A DNA stretch of 55,421 nt from GCA-003244245 sp036494005. Lineage in GTDB: Bacteria > Actinomycetota > Actinomycetes > Mycobacteriales > Pseudonocardiaceae. Made by a program: the position numbers and the translations under genes. Below are positions 7,880-16,204 of this stretch, one piece after another. Within the stretch, counting starts at the first letter, position 1, and the number at the start of each line of letters is the position of its first letter. The notes under the pieces are model-generated. The model was not told the DNA's origin. It did not search any database and saw only the letters and a program-made list of their open reading frames with translations. The stretch spans positions 1 through 55,421 of the forward strand of contig DASXOV010000194.1 in assembly GCA_036494005.1 (NCBI GenBank), read 5' to 3'.

Positions 7880-9880
7880 GTGAGCGACACTGATCTGTTG
7901 GGCGGAGACCTTTCCCCTGTGGCAAGTTCAGAAGACGCTGTGGCAGCTGACAACACTGTGGCACGTGAAAACATTGAGGCACCTTCAGCAGAGCGTCCGG
8001 ACGAGCAGTCCGGAACGATCACGGAAAACGGCGTGGCCCCGCGGCGTCGTGGTGGGCTGTCCGGCATGGTGATGGCTGACCTGCGTGAGTTGGCTGGTCG
8101 GCTGGGTATCGCTGATACCGCCGGTATGCGCAAAGGTGACCTGATCTCGGCGATCAAGGAGCGGCAGGGTGCCGGTCCGGATCGGCACCCTGCCGTCAGT
8201 GACCAGCCTCCGCTGGAGGAAAGCAGCGTGGCCACGGTGCAGGAGCAGCAGCCGGCACCGGCACCGGCCGAGCCTGCCGGGTCGGACGGCCATTCGCCGC
8301 CGGCCCAGGAACAGGCGCGTCCCGAGCCGGAGAGCCCGAGGCAGCAGGATCGTGAGCAACAGGATCCTGAGCAACAGGATCGGGACTCCGACGGTGGGGA
8401 TCGCTCCCGTAACCGACGGCGCCGTTCCACCCGCGGTGGTGAGTCGAATCGCTCCGAGGACCAGGGGCAGGGTGATCAGCGCGCCGCCCAGGGCCAGCGG
8501 GACCAGGGTGGCCAGGGTGTCCAGGGTGGCCAGCGCGACGGTCAGAACAACCAGGGTGGCCAGCGTGACGGCCAGGGTGGCCAGCGTGACGGTCAGAACC
8601 AGGGCGCGGCGCGCGATCGCGATGACGACGACGAGGGAGGGCGTCGTCGTGGCAGGCGGTTCCGCGACCGCAACCGTCGCGGCCGTGGCGAACGTCCGGA
8701 CCGCCGGGACGGCGGTGAGCTGGAGGTACGCGAGGACGACGTGCTGCTGCCCGTCGCCGGGATCCTCGATGTGCTGGACAACTACGCATTCGTGCGGACC
8801 TCTGGCTACCTGTCCGGGCCCAATGACGTCTACGTGTCGCTCTCGCTGGTGCGCAAGCACGGACTGCGTCGCGGCGATGCGATCACGGGCGCGGTACGCC
8901 AGCCGCGTGACGGCGAGCAGCAGCGACAGAAGTTCAATCCACTGGTGCGGGTCGACACCATCAACGGCCTGGACGCCGACGAGGCGAAGCACCGCCCCGA
9001 GTTCACCAAGTTGACGCCGCTGTACCCGAATGAGCGGCTGCGCCTGGAGACCGAGCAGAACCAGATGACCACCAGGATCATCGACCTGGTGATGCCGATC
9101 GGGAAGGGTCAGCGCGCGCTGATCGTCTCGCCGCCCAAGGCGGGCAAGACGATGATCCTGCAGGCGATCGCCAACGCCATCACCACCAACAACCCGGAAT
9201 GCCACCTCATGGTCGTGCTCGTCGATGAGCGGCCCGAGGAGGTCACCGACATGCAGCGGACGGTGAAGGGTGAGGTCATCGCCTCCACCTTCGACCGGCC
9301 TCCTTCGGACCACACCTCCATTTCCGAGCTCGCCATCGAGCGCGCCAAGCGGCTGGTGGAGATGGGTCACGACGTGGTCGTGCTGCTGGACTCGATCACC
9401 CGGCTGGGCCGGGCATACAACCTGGCGGCACCCGCGTCGGGCCGGATCCTGTCCGGTGGTGTGGACTCCACCGCGCTGTATCCGCCGAAGCGGTTCCTGG
9501 GCGCGGCCCGCAACATCGAGGACGGCGGTTCGCTGACCATCTTCGCCACCGCGCTGGTGGAGACCGGGTCCACGATGGACACGGTGATCTTCGAGGAGTT
9601 CAAGGGCACCGGTAACGCCGAGCTCAAGCTGGACCGCAAGATCGCCGACAAGCGGATCTTCCCGGCCATCGACGTCAACCCGTCGAGTACCCGTAAGGAA
9701 GAGCTGCTGCTCAGCCCGGACGAGTTGGCCATCCACCACAAGCTGCGCCGGGTCCTGTCCGGGCTGGAGTCCCAGCAGGCCATCGACGTGCTGTTGGACC
9801 GGCTGCGCAAGAGCCGGACCAACATCGAGTTCCTGATGCAGATCTCGAAGACCGCTCCGGGTGGCAACGGCGACGACTGA
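7880..9880 (+). CDS. rho: transcription termination factor Rho
   Basis: A 666-residue hexameric RNA helicase/ATPase that ends transcription. Domains: Rho_N (about residues 60-95, ADLRELAGRLGIAD), a long low-complexity Gln/Gly/Arg/Asp-rich insertion (about 110-275), the RNA-binding cold-shock domain (about 280-345, VLLPVAGILDVLDNYAFVR), and the ATPase with P-loop SPPKAGKTMIL and Walker B DVVVLLDSITRLGR. I chose GTG 7880 (product MSDTDLLGGDLS) because AGGAAGG precedes it; in-frame upstream codons lack conservation. Actinobacterial Rho proteins commonly carry such insertions, which extend RNA binding. A strong hairpin follows the stop. Confidence 0.97.
   Translation: MSDTDLLGGDLSPVASSEDAVAADNTVARENIEAPSAERPDEQSGTITENGVAPRRRGGLSGMVMADLRELAGRLGIADTAGMRKGDLISAIKERQGAGPDRHPAVSDQPPLEESSVATVQEQQPAPAPAEPAGSDGHSPPAQEQARPEPESPRQQDREQQDPEQQDRDSDGGDRSRNRRRRSTRGGESNRSEDQGQGDQRAAQGQRDQGGQGVQGGQRDGQNNQGGQRDGQGGQRDGQNQGAARDRDDDDEGGRRRGRRFRDRNRRGRGERPDRRDGGELEVREDDVLLPVAGILDVLDNYAFVRTSGYLSGPNDVYVSLSLVRKHGLRRGDAITGAVRQPRDGEQQRQKFNPLVRVDTINGLDADEAKHRPEFTKLTPLYPNERLRLETEQNQMTTRIIDLVMPIGKGQRALIVSPPKAGKTMILQAIANAITTNNPECHLMVVLVDERPEEVTDMQRTVKGEVIASTFDRPPSDHTSISELAIERAKRLVEMGHDVVVLLDSITRLGRAYNLAAPASGRILSGGVDSTALYPPKRFLGAARNIEDGGSLTIFATALVETGSTMDTVIFEEFKGTGNAELKLDRKIADKRIFPAIDVNPSSTRKEELLLSPDELAIHHKLRRVLSGLESQQAIDVLLDRLRKSRTNIEFLMQISKTAPGGNGDD
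8503..8600 (+). repeat. in-frame tandem repeats in the Rho insertion
   Basis: Imperfect copies of a 21-30 base unit built on CAGGGTGGCCAGCGTGACGG encode repeated GGQRDGQN-type peptides. Copies begin near 8521, 8551 and 8572, with degenerate copies before. The units stay in frame, so this is a slippage-prone coding repeat rather than a CRISPR or regulatory array. Confidence 0.8.
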
Positions 9881-9902
9881 GCCGCACCGCCGCGACACCG
9901 AC

Positions 9903-9934
9903 GAGAGGGCCGCACCCACGGGTGCGGCCCTCTC
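9903..9934 (+). terminator. rho terminator hairpin
   Basis: Perfect 15-base arms (GAGAGGGCCGCACCC and its complement) are separated by two bases, giving a stem of about 14 pairs with a tetraloop. It begins 22 bases after the rho stop and is followed by a pyrimidine-rich stretch (CCCCTTCGC). It most likely ends the rho transcript. Confidence 0.75.
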
Positions 9935-10093
9935 CCCCTTCGCGCAACCCCGCGTGTCCGTCCCTTATGCACGGTGTGTCGCGCGCTCATGCACGGCGGT
10001 GGGGCGGACGGCAGCCGTATACCTAACTTTGATGATGACCGCAGGGGCTCTGCTGTGGATCGTTGCCGGTAGGCATCGACGGCAGGAGACGTC

Positions 10094-10675
10094 ATGGGCG
10101 GGTCAGCGAACCTGGCCGAGGGTACCCGGGGCAGCCTTCGTTCCAGCGGTTGGTGGCGCTGGCCCTTGTACGTCCGGCGGGGCGCCCTCGGTCTGTTGGT
10201 GGCCGGCGTGGTGCTGCTGGCAGGTGCGGTGACGCTGATCCCGGCAGTGTCCGGTGCGAGGGCGTTCACCGTGTTGTCCGGCAGCATGCGGCCCGTGCTG
10301 CCGGTGGGCTCCCTCGCCATCGTGCGGCCCGAGCCGGTCGGCTCCATCCGCTCGGGCGACGTCATCACGTTCCTCGGTCGCGATCCCGGTTCGACGGCCA
10401 CCCACGTGGTGACGCACCGGGTGGTCGCGGTGCAGCACGGGCCCGGGGGACTGCTGTTCACCACCCGCGGCGACGCGGACGGCGACCCAGATCCCGGACT
10501 TACCTCGGCCGCGGACGTGCGCGGCGTGCTCTGGTACCACGTGCCGTTGATGGGCACCGTACGGGAGGTGCTGGCCGCTCCTGCGGGCATGGTCTCGCTG
10601 GCGGCGGCGCTCTTGCTGCTGATCGCCGGCCATGTCCTGACCGTGGGCCGAGCGCGGTCGCGCCGGAGCTGGTGA
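10094..10675 (+). CDS. SipW-type signal peptidase I (S26B)
   Basis: A 193-residue membrane protease that would remove signal peptides at the outer face of the membrane. One membrane segment lies at residues about 30-52, the catalytic Ser in SGSMRPVLPVGS (near residue 63), the general-base His in THVVTHRVV (near residue 108), and the conserved TRGDADGDPD further on. Using His rather than Lys marks the S26B (endoplasmic-reticulum/SipW) class. A second membrane segment lies near residues 155-180. AGGAGA precedes the ATG. Such enzymes often sit beside the gene for their exported substrate; no such gene is next to it here. Confidence 0.85.
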   Translation: MGGSANLAEGTRGSLRSSGWWRWPLYVRRGALGLLVAGVVLLAGAVTLIPAVSGARAFTVLSGSMRPVLPVGSLAIVRPEPVGSIRSGDVITFLGRDPGSTATHVVTHRVVAVQHGPGGLLFTTRGDADGDPDPGLTSAADVRGVLWYHVPLMGTVREVLAAPAGMVSLAAALLLLIAGHVLTVGRARSRRSW

Positions 10676-10852
10676 CGACGTGGCGATGCGCGGATCATCC
10701 GGACGGGAACACCGCGGCACCGCGCGCGGTTGAAGGTCGTGACGGCCGGTCTGGCAGACTGTCCGGGCTGACTGCGGCCGACGCGGTCCGGCTCCGGTTC
10801 ACCCCGTTGACGAACGCCACGGGGACCCGGCGGCCACGGAGAGAGGACATCC

Positions 10853-11065
10853 ATGAAGCAGGGGATTCACCCCGAGTATGTCGAGACGCAGGTTACCTGT
10901 GGCTGCGGCTATACCTTCACCACGCATAGCACCAAGCGCACCGGTCAGATCCACGTCGAGGTGTGTTCCAACTGCCACCCGTTCTACACCGGCAAGCAGA
11001 AGATTCTGGACACCGGTGGCCGGGTCGCTCGCTTCGAGAAGCGCTACGGCAAGCGCCAGAAGTAG
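10853..11065 (+). CDS. rpmE: 50S ribosomal protein L31
   Basis: A 70-residue large-subunit protein starting MKQGIHPEYVETQVTC. The motif CGCGYTF plus VCSNCHPFYTG gives the four-cysteine set of the zinc-containing L31 form, as opposed to the zinc-free paralogue induced on zinc starvation. A GAGAGAGGA site precedes the ATG. It lies upstream of prfA, the usual actinobacterial rho-rpmE-prfA-prmC order. Confidence 0.97.
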   Translation: MKQGIHPEYVETQVTCGCGYTFTTHSTKRTGQIHVEVCSNCHPFYTGKQKILDTGGRVARFEKRYGKRQK

Positions 11066-11137
11066 CACCGGAATCAGGCCTTCGACCGGGCGCATCCGTC
11101 CTGCATGGACGGACGTGCCCGCCACGAGTGGGGAGCG

Positions 11138-12208
11138 GTGAGACCAGTGGACACCGCTGCGGTACAGGAACTGATCATCCAGCACGCTGAGTTGGAGCGA
11201 CTGCTCGCCGATCCCGCACTGCACGCCGATCAGGACGCCGCCCGCAAAGCCGGGCGGCGTTACGGCGAGCTGTCCCGGATCGTCCGGGTGGTCCGCGACC
11301 TGGACCTGGCTCGCAGTGACCTGGAGGCAGCCAGAGAGCTCGCCGCCGAGGACCCCGGGTTCACCGCTGAGGCCGAGACCATCGCGGGACGGATCCCGCA
11401 GCTGGAGACCGAGCTGTCCGCGTTGCTGCTGCCTCGTGACCCGCACGACAGCGCCGACGTGGTGATGGAGATCAAGTCGGGCGAGGGGGGCGCGGAGTCT
11501 GCGCTGTTCGCGGGTGATCTGCTGCGGATGTACCTGCGCTATGCCGAGCGGCACGGCTGGCGCGCGGAGGTGCTCGACTCCACCGAAGCCGATCTGGGTG
11601 GGTACAAGGACGTCACGGTGGCGGTGAAGAGCACCTCGCCCGAATCCGGGGTGTGGGAACGGCTGAAGTTCGAAGGCGGTGTGCATCGGGTGCAGCGGGT
11701 CCCGGTCACCGAGTCCGCCGGGCGGATCCACACCTCGGCAGCCGGCGTGCTGGTCTACCCGGAGCCCGACGAGGTCGAGATCGACATCGACGAGAAGGAC
11801 CTGCGTATCGACGTGTACCGCTCCTCGGGTCCGGGCGGGCAGAGTGTGAACACCACAGACTCCGCGGTACGCGTCACGCACCTGCCCACGGGCACGGTGG
11901 TGTCCTGCCAGAACGAGAAGTCGCAGATCCAGAATCGGGCACGGGCGCTGTTGGTGCTGAGGGCCCGGCTGCAGGCGCTTGCGGAGGAGAAGGCGGAGCA
12001 GGAAGCGTCGGAGCATCGGCGTTCCCAGGTGCGCACGGTGGACCGCTCCGAGCGGGTACGGACCTACAACTTCCCGGAGAACCGGATCTCCGACCACCGG
12101 GTCAACTACAAGGCGCACAACCTCGAGGCGGTGCTCGACGGTGACCTCGACGGGGTGCTCGACGCCCTGGTCGCCGCCGATCGTGAGATGCGCCTGCGCG
12201 GCTCGTGA
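11138..12208 (+). CDS. prfA: peptide chain release factor 1
   Basis: A protein of about 356 residues that recognises UAA and UAG in the ribosomal A site and releases the peptide. The codon-recognition tripeptide appears as PVT in HRVQRVPVTESAGRIHTS, and the catalytic GGQ in SSGPGGQSVNTTDSAVR. The start is uncertain: GTG 11138 and GTG 11147 are both in frame near a GGGGAG site, and an ATG at 11105 would add residues unlike the family. The stop overlaps the prmC start (GTGA), coupling the factor to its modifying enzyme. Confidence 0.95.
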   Translation: MRPVDTAAVQELIIQHAELERLLADPALHADQDAARKAGRRYGELSRIVRVVRDLDLARSDLEAARELAAEDPGFTAEAETIAGRIPQLETELSALLLPRDPHDSADVVMEIKSGEGGAESALFAGDLLRMYLRYAERHGWRAEVLDSTEADLGGYKDVTVAVKSTSPESGVWERLKFEGGVHRVQRVPVTESAGRIHTSAAGVLVYPEPDEVEIDIDEKDLRIDVYRSSGPGGQSVNTTDSAVRVTHLPTGTVVSCQNEKSQIQNRARALLVLRARLQALAEEKAEQEASEHRRSQVRTVDRSERVRTYNFPENRISDHRVNYKAHNLEAVLDGDLDGVLDALVAADREMRLRGS

Positions 12209-13080
12209 ACCGCCTGCCGCTGCGCCTGGCCGTGCGAGACGCGGAACGGATCCTCATCGAGGCGGGAGTCGCCTCCCCCCGGGTGGACGCCGAGCTCCTG
12301 GCGGCGCACGTGCTCGGGGTGCCGCGTGGCCGCCTGCCGCTGGTCCCGCTGGTCGATCCGCCCGTGGTCGAGACGCTGCACCAGCTCGTGGTGCGGCGCG
12401 CGGCGCGCGTGCCGTTGCAGCACCTCACGGGTACGGCTGTGCTGGGTGAGGTGGAACTGGCCGTGGGAGCCGGGGTGTTCATCCCGCGTCCGGAGACCGA
12501 GTTGCTGCTGGTCTGGGGCCTTTCGCTGCTGGCAGGGGTGGAGCAGCCACTGGTCGTCGATCTGTGCACGGGCTCCGGCGCCCTGGCCCTGGCCCTGGCC
12601 CACGTTCGCCCCGACGCGCAGGTGCACGCCGTGGAGCGGGATCCGGTGGCGCTGAGCTGGGCGCGTCGCAATGCCGATTCCCGTGCGGCAAGCGGCGACA
12701 CCGCGGTGACGTTGCACTGTGGTGACGTCGCCGATCCGGAACTACTCGGCGGTCTGGATGGCCGGACGGATCTGGTGCTGTGCAACCCGCCCTATGTTCC
12801 CGCCGGTGCGACGGTGCCGCCGGAGGTCTCGCGCCACGATCCGCCGTCGGCTGTCTTCGCAGGTGAGGACGGACTCGCGGTGATACCGCAGGTGGTGCGC
12901 GCCGGCGCCCGGCTACTGCGCGACGGCGGGGGTGTCGCCATCGAGCACGACGACTCGCACGCTGAGGCGGTCCCCGCACTGCTGGCCGCCTGCCGGGTGC
13001 TCACCGACGTCACCGGTCACCTCGACCTGGCGGGCAGGCCCCGGTTCGCCACTGCCCGGCGCGTTGCTGCGAGCCGTTAG
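12205..13080 (+). CDS. prmC: release factor glutamine methyltransferase
   Basis: A 291-residue SAM-dependent enzyme that N5-methylates the GGQ glutamine of release factors. It has an N-terminal helical recognition domain (residues 1-75), the SAM motif VVDLCTGSGALALALA (near 115) and the catalytic CNPPYVPAG (near 193), which contacts the target glutamine. It is translated from a GTG overlapping the prfA stop. Its 3' end overlaps the convergent hydrolase gene by four bases. Confidence 0.96.
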   Translation: MNRLPLRLAVRDAERILIEAGVASPRVDAELLAAHVLGVPRGRLPLVPLVDPPVVETLHQLVVRRAARVPLQHLTGTAVLGEVELAVGAGVFIPRPETELLLVWGLSLLAGVEQPLVVDLCTGSGALALALAHVRPDAQVHAVERDPVALSWARRNADSRAASGDTAVTLHCGDVADPELLGGLDGRTDLVLCNPPYVPAGATVPPEVSRHDPPSAVFAGEDGLAVIPQVVRAGARLLRDGGGVAIEHDDSHAEAVPALLAACRVLTDVTGHLDLAGRPRFATARRVAASR

Positions 13081-14015
13081 GCCGGGGTACTGCTGAGGGT
13101 GCGCAGCGTCAGGTCGGCGACCGCCCGCATGCCGTTCTCATTGGGATGCACCGGGTAGGCCGGGCTGGTGGGGACGATGCCCTCCACCCATTTCGCCGGG
13201 GGCAGTTGGCAGCTGTCGTGTCCCAGTGAGCTGGCGTAGGGGTCGACGAACTGCACGCCGTTCTCCTTCGCCTGCGTGGCGAGCATCTTGTTGAGCTGCT
13301 GCTGGATGCCGTCCAGGTAGGGCACGTCACCGCGGCTGATCGGGACGATCGGCCAGCACCCTCCGACCGGAGGCAGGATCCGCAGATAGCCGACCAGGAG
13401 CACGGTCGCGTGCGGGGAGCGTTGCCGAATCCCCTGCAGCACCGTGGCGACCAGCGGTGCCGCGGTGATGATGCGTTCGGCGTAGATGTCCGAACCCCCT
13501 GCGGCTGCCTGCCGGCGGCAGGGATCCCCGAGCGGGTCGAACAAGCTGAGCCGCCCGCAGGTCAGGACGATGTCGCTGAACCCGATGTCGTTGCCGCCGA
13601 TACTCACCGTAACCAGGTTGGTGTCCGGGCGCAGGGCACCGAACTGCGGCGCGTTGGTTCCGAACGGAATCCTCTGCGCCGCAGTCATGTCCCCGGTCAC
13701 CGCTGCGCTGCAGGTCACGTCGACGTACTGCCCGACGCCGAGCCCGGCGGCGATCAGTGCCGGGTAGTTGCGGGTCGACCGGGCGCAGCCGAGCGGATCA
13801 GCGCGTTGCGCGGGGATGAACGGGCCGGCCGCGAAGGAATCCCCGAGCGCGACGTAGTGCCCCGTCCCTCGCAGAGTGTCGGCAAGTGAGCTCGGGTGGG
13901 TGATTGGGCTCGTCGGGCTGCTTGCGGTTGGCTGGGCAGCAGCGACGGACGTGATTGCGAGCAGCGCCAGCACAGTGGCGAGAGTAACGACGTTGATGCG
14001 GTGACGCCCGGGCAT
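13077..14015 (-). CDS. secreted SGNH/GDSL hydrolase
   Basis: A 312-residue exported esterase or lipase of the SGNH family. The start at 14015 gives a typical signal peptide: basic MPGRHRIN, a hydrophobic core, and SVAAA as a probable cleavage site. GGGGG precedes this ATG; an ATG at 14045 would add ten residues before the signal peptide. Blocks: VALGDSFAAG (Ser nucleophile and oxyanion Gly), SIGGNDIGFSD (Asn), and a C-terminal VHPNENG carrying the catalytic Asp/His-type segment (here HPN). Six cysteines suggest disulfides as in Streptomyces extracellular lipases of this group. The natural substrate cannot be inferred. Confidence 0.88.
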   Translation of the reverse strand: MPGRHRINVVTLATVLALLAITSVAAAQPTASSPTSPITHPSSLADTLRGTGHYVALGDSFAAGPFIPAQRADPLGCARSTRNYPALIAAGLGVGQYVDVTCSAAVTGDMTAAQRIPFGTNAPQFGALRPDTNLVTVSIGGNDIGFSDIVLTCGRLSLFDPLGDPCRRQAAAGGSDIYAERIITAAPLVATVLQGIRQRSPHATVLLVGYLRILPPVGGCWPIVPISRGDVPYLDGIQQQLNKMLATQAKENGVQFVDPYASSLGHDSCQLPPAKWVEGIVPTSPAYPVHPNENGMRAVADLTLRTLSSTPA

Positions 14016-14114
14016 CCGACCCCCAAAAGCTGGAACGTGCGTCATCAGATCGTGCCTGGCTGATCACTGACTGTCAACGCCACCGGCCATCGATCGGGGG
14101 ACGCCGGAGGTCCG

Positions 14115-14120
14115 TACTCT
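14115..14120 (+). promoter_or_regulatory. -10 element for tsaC
   Basis: TACTCT fits TAnnnT and ends eight bases before the GTG at 14129, predicting a leaderless or near-leaderless transcript. No ribosome-binding site is visible between them, which agrees. Confidence 0.5.
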
Positions 14121-14128
14121 GCCGAGCT

Positions 14129-14776
14129 GTGAGCACCGTTTACGACTGTGCACAGCCCGACACCCGCGCCGCCGGGCTGGCTGCGGCTGCAGGCGCGATC
14201 CGGGCAGGCCAACTCGTGGTGCTGCCGACCGACACCGTGTACGGACTGGGCTGCGACGCCTTCTCAGCTGCGGCGGTGCAGGGGCTGCTCGCCGCCAAGG
14301 GCCGGGGCCGTGACATGCCGGTGCCGGTTCTGGTCGGTTCCTGGTCGACCGTAGACGGTCTCGTGCTCGGGGTACCCCCGCAGGCCCGTCAGCTCATCGA
14401 GGCGTTCTGGCCCGGCGGGTTGTCGCTGGTGCTGCCGCATGCGCCCTCGCTGGCCTGGGACCTCGGTGATACCAGGGGCACCGTGATGCTGCGAATGCCG
14501 CTGCACCCGGTGGCGCTGGAGTTGCTCCGCGAGGTGGGCCCGATGGCGGTGTCGAGCGCCAATCGTTCGGGACAACCGGCCCCGATGCGGGTGGAGGAGG
14601 CCCGCGAGCAACTCGCCGATCGGGTGCCCGTGTATCTCGACGGCGGCCCGTCCGGCGAGCAGGCCTCGACCATCGTGGATCTCACCGGTGCCGAACCCGT
14701 CGTCCTCCGGCAGGGCGCCGTCACGGCGGCCCAGATCGGCGAGGTACTCGGCCTGACCGTGCAGGTCGCCCGCTAG
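14129..14776 (+). CDS. tsaC: L-threonylcarbamoyladenylate synthase
   Basis: A 215-residue TsaC/Sua5/YrdC protein. It makes threonylcarbamoyl-AMP from threonine, bicarbonate and ATP, the first step of t6A37 modification of ANN-reading tRNAs. Visible motifs are VVLPTDTVYGLGCDAF (near residue 30), the AAKGRGRDMPVPVLVG segment corresponding to the K-R substrate loop, and MAVSSANRSGQPAP. The length corresponds to the short TsaC form without the Sua5 C-terminal domain. The GTG start lies directly behind a -10 box. Its place after prmC is conserved in actinobacteria. Confidence 0.94.
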   Translation: MSTVYDCAQPDTRAAGLAAAAGAIRAGQLVVLPTDTVYGLGCDAFSAAAVQGLLAAKGRGRDMPVPVLVGSWSTVDGLVLGVPPQARQLIEAFWPGGLSLVLPHAPSLAWDLGDTRGTVMLRMPLHPVALELLREVGPMAVSSANRSGQPAPMRVEEAREQLADRVPVYLDGGPSGEQASTIVDLTGAEPVVLRQGAVTAAQIGEVLGLTVQVAR

Positions 14777-14898
14777 TCCGTTGGCGTGCACGAGATGCGG
14801 ACACACCGTGCACCGGGGACTGACACGCGGGGGCGGGGAGCGGGGGCTGGGGTCACGGGTACGGTGAGCAGGGCAGCCGCACCGAGCGAGGAGACACC

Positions 14899-16179
14899 GT
14901 GAGCACGCCGTTCTGGGGCCCCGACTTCGACGAGCTGACCAACACCGATCCGGAGATCGCCAACGTCGTTCTCGGTGAGCTCGACCGGCTGCGCACCGGG
15001 CTGCAACTGATCGCGAGCGAGAATTTCACCAGTCCGGCGGTGCTGGCCGCGCTGGGCTCGACGTTGTCGAACAAGTATGCCGAGGGCTACCCGGGCCGTC
15101 GGTACTACGGCGGCTGCGACGAGGTGGACAAGGCCGAGAGCATCGGCATCGCGCGGGCCAAGGAGCTGTTCGGTGCCGAGCACGCGAACCTGCAGCCGCA
15201 CTCCGGCGCCAGCGCGAACCTCGCGGTCTACGCCGCATTCTGCCAGCCGGGGGACAAGATGCTGGCGATGTCGTTGCCACACGGCGGGCATCTCACGCAC
15301 GGTGCGAAGGTCAGCTTCTCCGGCAAGTGGTTCACTCCGGTGCCCTACACGGTGCGCAAGGACACCGAGCTCATCGACTACGACGAAGTCCGCGACCTGG
15401 CTCTCGAGCATCGGCCGAAGATGATCGTGGCAGGCGGCACCGCGTACCCCCGGCTGATCGACTTCGCCGCGTTCCGTGAGATCGCCGACGAGGTCGGGGC
15501 GATCCTGTGGATCGATGCGGCCCACTTCATCGGGCTGGTCGCGGGTAAGGCGATCCCGTCGCCCGTGCCGCACGCCGATGTCGTCTCGTTCACCACGCAC
15601 AAGGTACTCCGCGGCCCGCGCGGCGGCATGATCGTCTGCCGGGAGCAGCACGCCAAGGCGATCGACAAGGCGGTCTTCCCGTTCAGCCAGGGCGGGCCGC
15701 TCATGCACTCCGTGGCGGCCAAGGCGGTGGCGCTCAAGGAAGCGGCTGGTCCCGACTACAAGGCGTACGCCGCGCAGGTGGTGGCCAACTCCGCCGCGCT
15801 GGCCAAGAGCCTGGAGGGCGAGGGCATGCGGGCGGTGTCCGGTGGTACCGACACCCACCTCGCCCTGATCGACCTGCGGAATCTGGGTGTCACCGGAGCT
15901 GAGGCTGAGGCGCGCACCGGCGCGGCCCGCATCGTGCTGAACAAGAACGCCATCCCCTACGACCCCGCGCCCCCGATGACCGCGTCCGGTATCCGGGTGG
16001 GCACCCCGGCTGTCACCACGCAGGGCATGACCGAATCCGACATGGCCGAGATCGCGAGCCTGATCAGCCGGGCGGTTCGCGCCGAGCGGGGCACCGAGGC
16101 GGGTGAGCGCGAGCTCGCCGCGATCGCGCAGGCCGTGGGCACCATGGTCGCCGCCAAACCGGCCTACCGGCGAGCCTGA
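14899..16179 (+). CDS. glyA: serine hydroxymethyltransferase
   Basis: A 426-residue fold-I PLP enzyme that interconverts serine and glycine with tetrahydrofolate, the main source of one-carbon units. The PLP lysine is in SFTTHKVLRGPRGGM (near residue 233). Other motifs are SENFTSPAVLAALGS, YAEGYPGRRYYGGC and the C-terminal TASGIRVGTPAVTTQGM. GAGGAG lies before the GTG at 14899. It sits between tsaC and wecA, apparently as its own transcription unit with a preceding gap of 120 bases. Confidence 0.97.
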   Translation: MSTPFWGPDFDELTNTDPEIANVVLGELDRLRTGLQLIASENFTSPAVLAALGSTLSNKYAEGYPGRRYYGGCDEVDKAESIGIARAKELFGAEHANLQPHSGASANLAVYAAFCQPGDKMLAMSLPHGGHLTHGAKVSFSGKWFTPVPYTVRKDTELIDYDEVRDLALEHRPKMIVAGGTAYPRLIDFAAFREIADEVGAILWIDAAHFIGLVAGKAIPSPVPHADVVSFTTHKVLRGPRGGMIVCREQHAKAIDKAVFPFSQGGPLMHSVAAKAVALKEAAGPDYKAYAAQVVANSAALAKSLEGEGMRAVSGGTDTHLALIDLRNLGVTGAEAEARTGAARIVLNKNAIPYDPAPPMTASGIRVGTPAVTTQGMTESDMAEIASLISRAVRAERGTEAGERELAAIAQAVGTMVAAKPAYRRA

Positions 16180-16192
16180 CGGCCGACGGCAC

Positions 16193-16198
16193 TAGCCT
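16193..16198 (+). promoter_or_regulatory. -10 element for wecA
   Basis: TAGCCT fits TAnnnT and ends six bases before the GTG at 16205, again predicting a leaderless mRNA. The element lies in the 25-base gap after glyA. Confidence 0.45.
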
Positions 16199-16204
16199 GG
16201 CTGC

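Noticed and set aside
8503..8600. Direct repeats resembling a short CRISPR array
   Set aside because: Units are contiguous, in frame and encode Gln/Gly-rich peptide in Rho; there are no spacers or cas genes.
7985..9919. A long minus-strand open frame (644 codons) opposite rho
   Set aside because: Low-complexity composition with no domain; it is the GC-skewed shadow of rho, whose domains are unmistakable.
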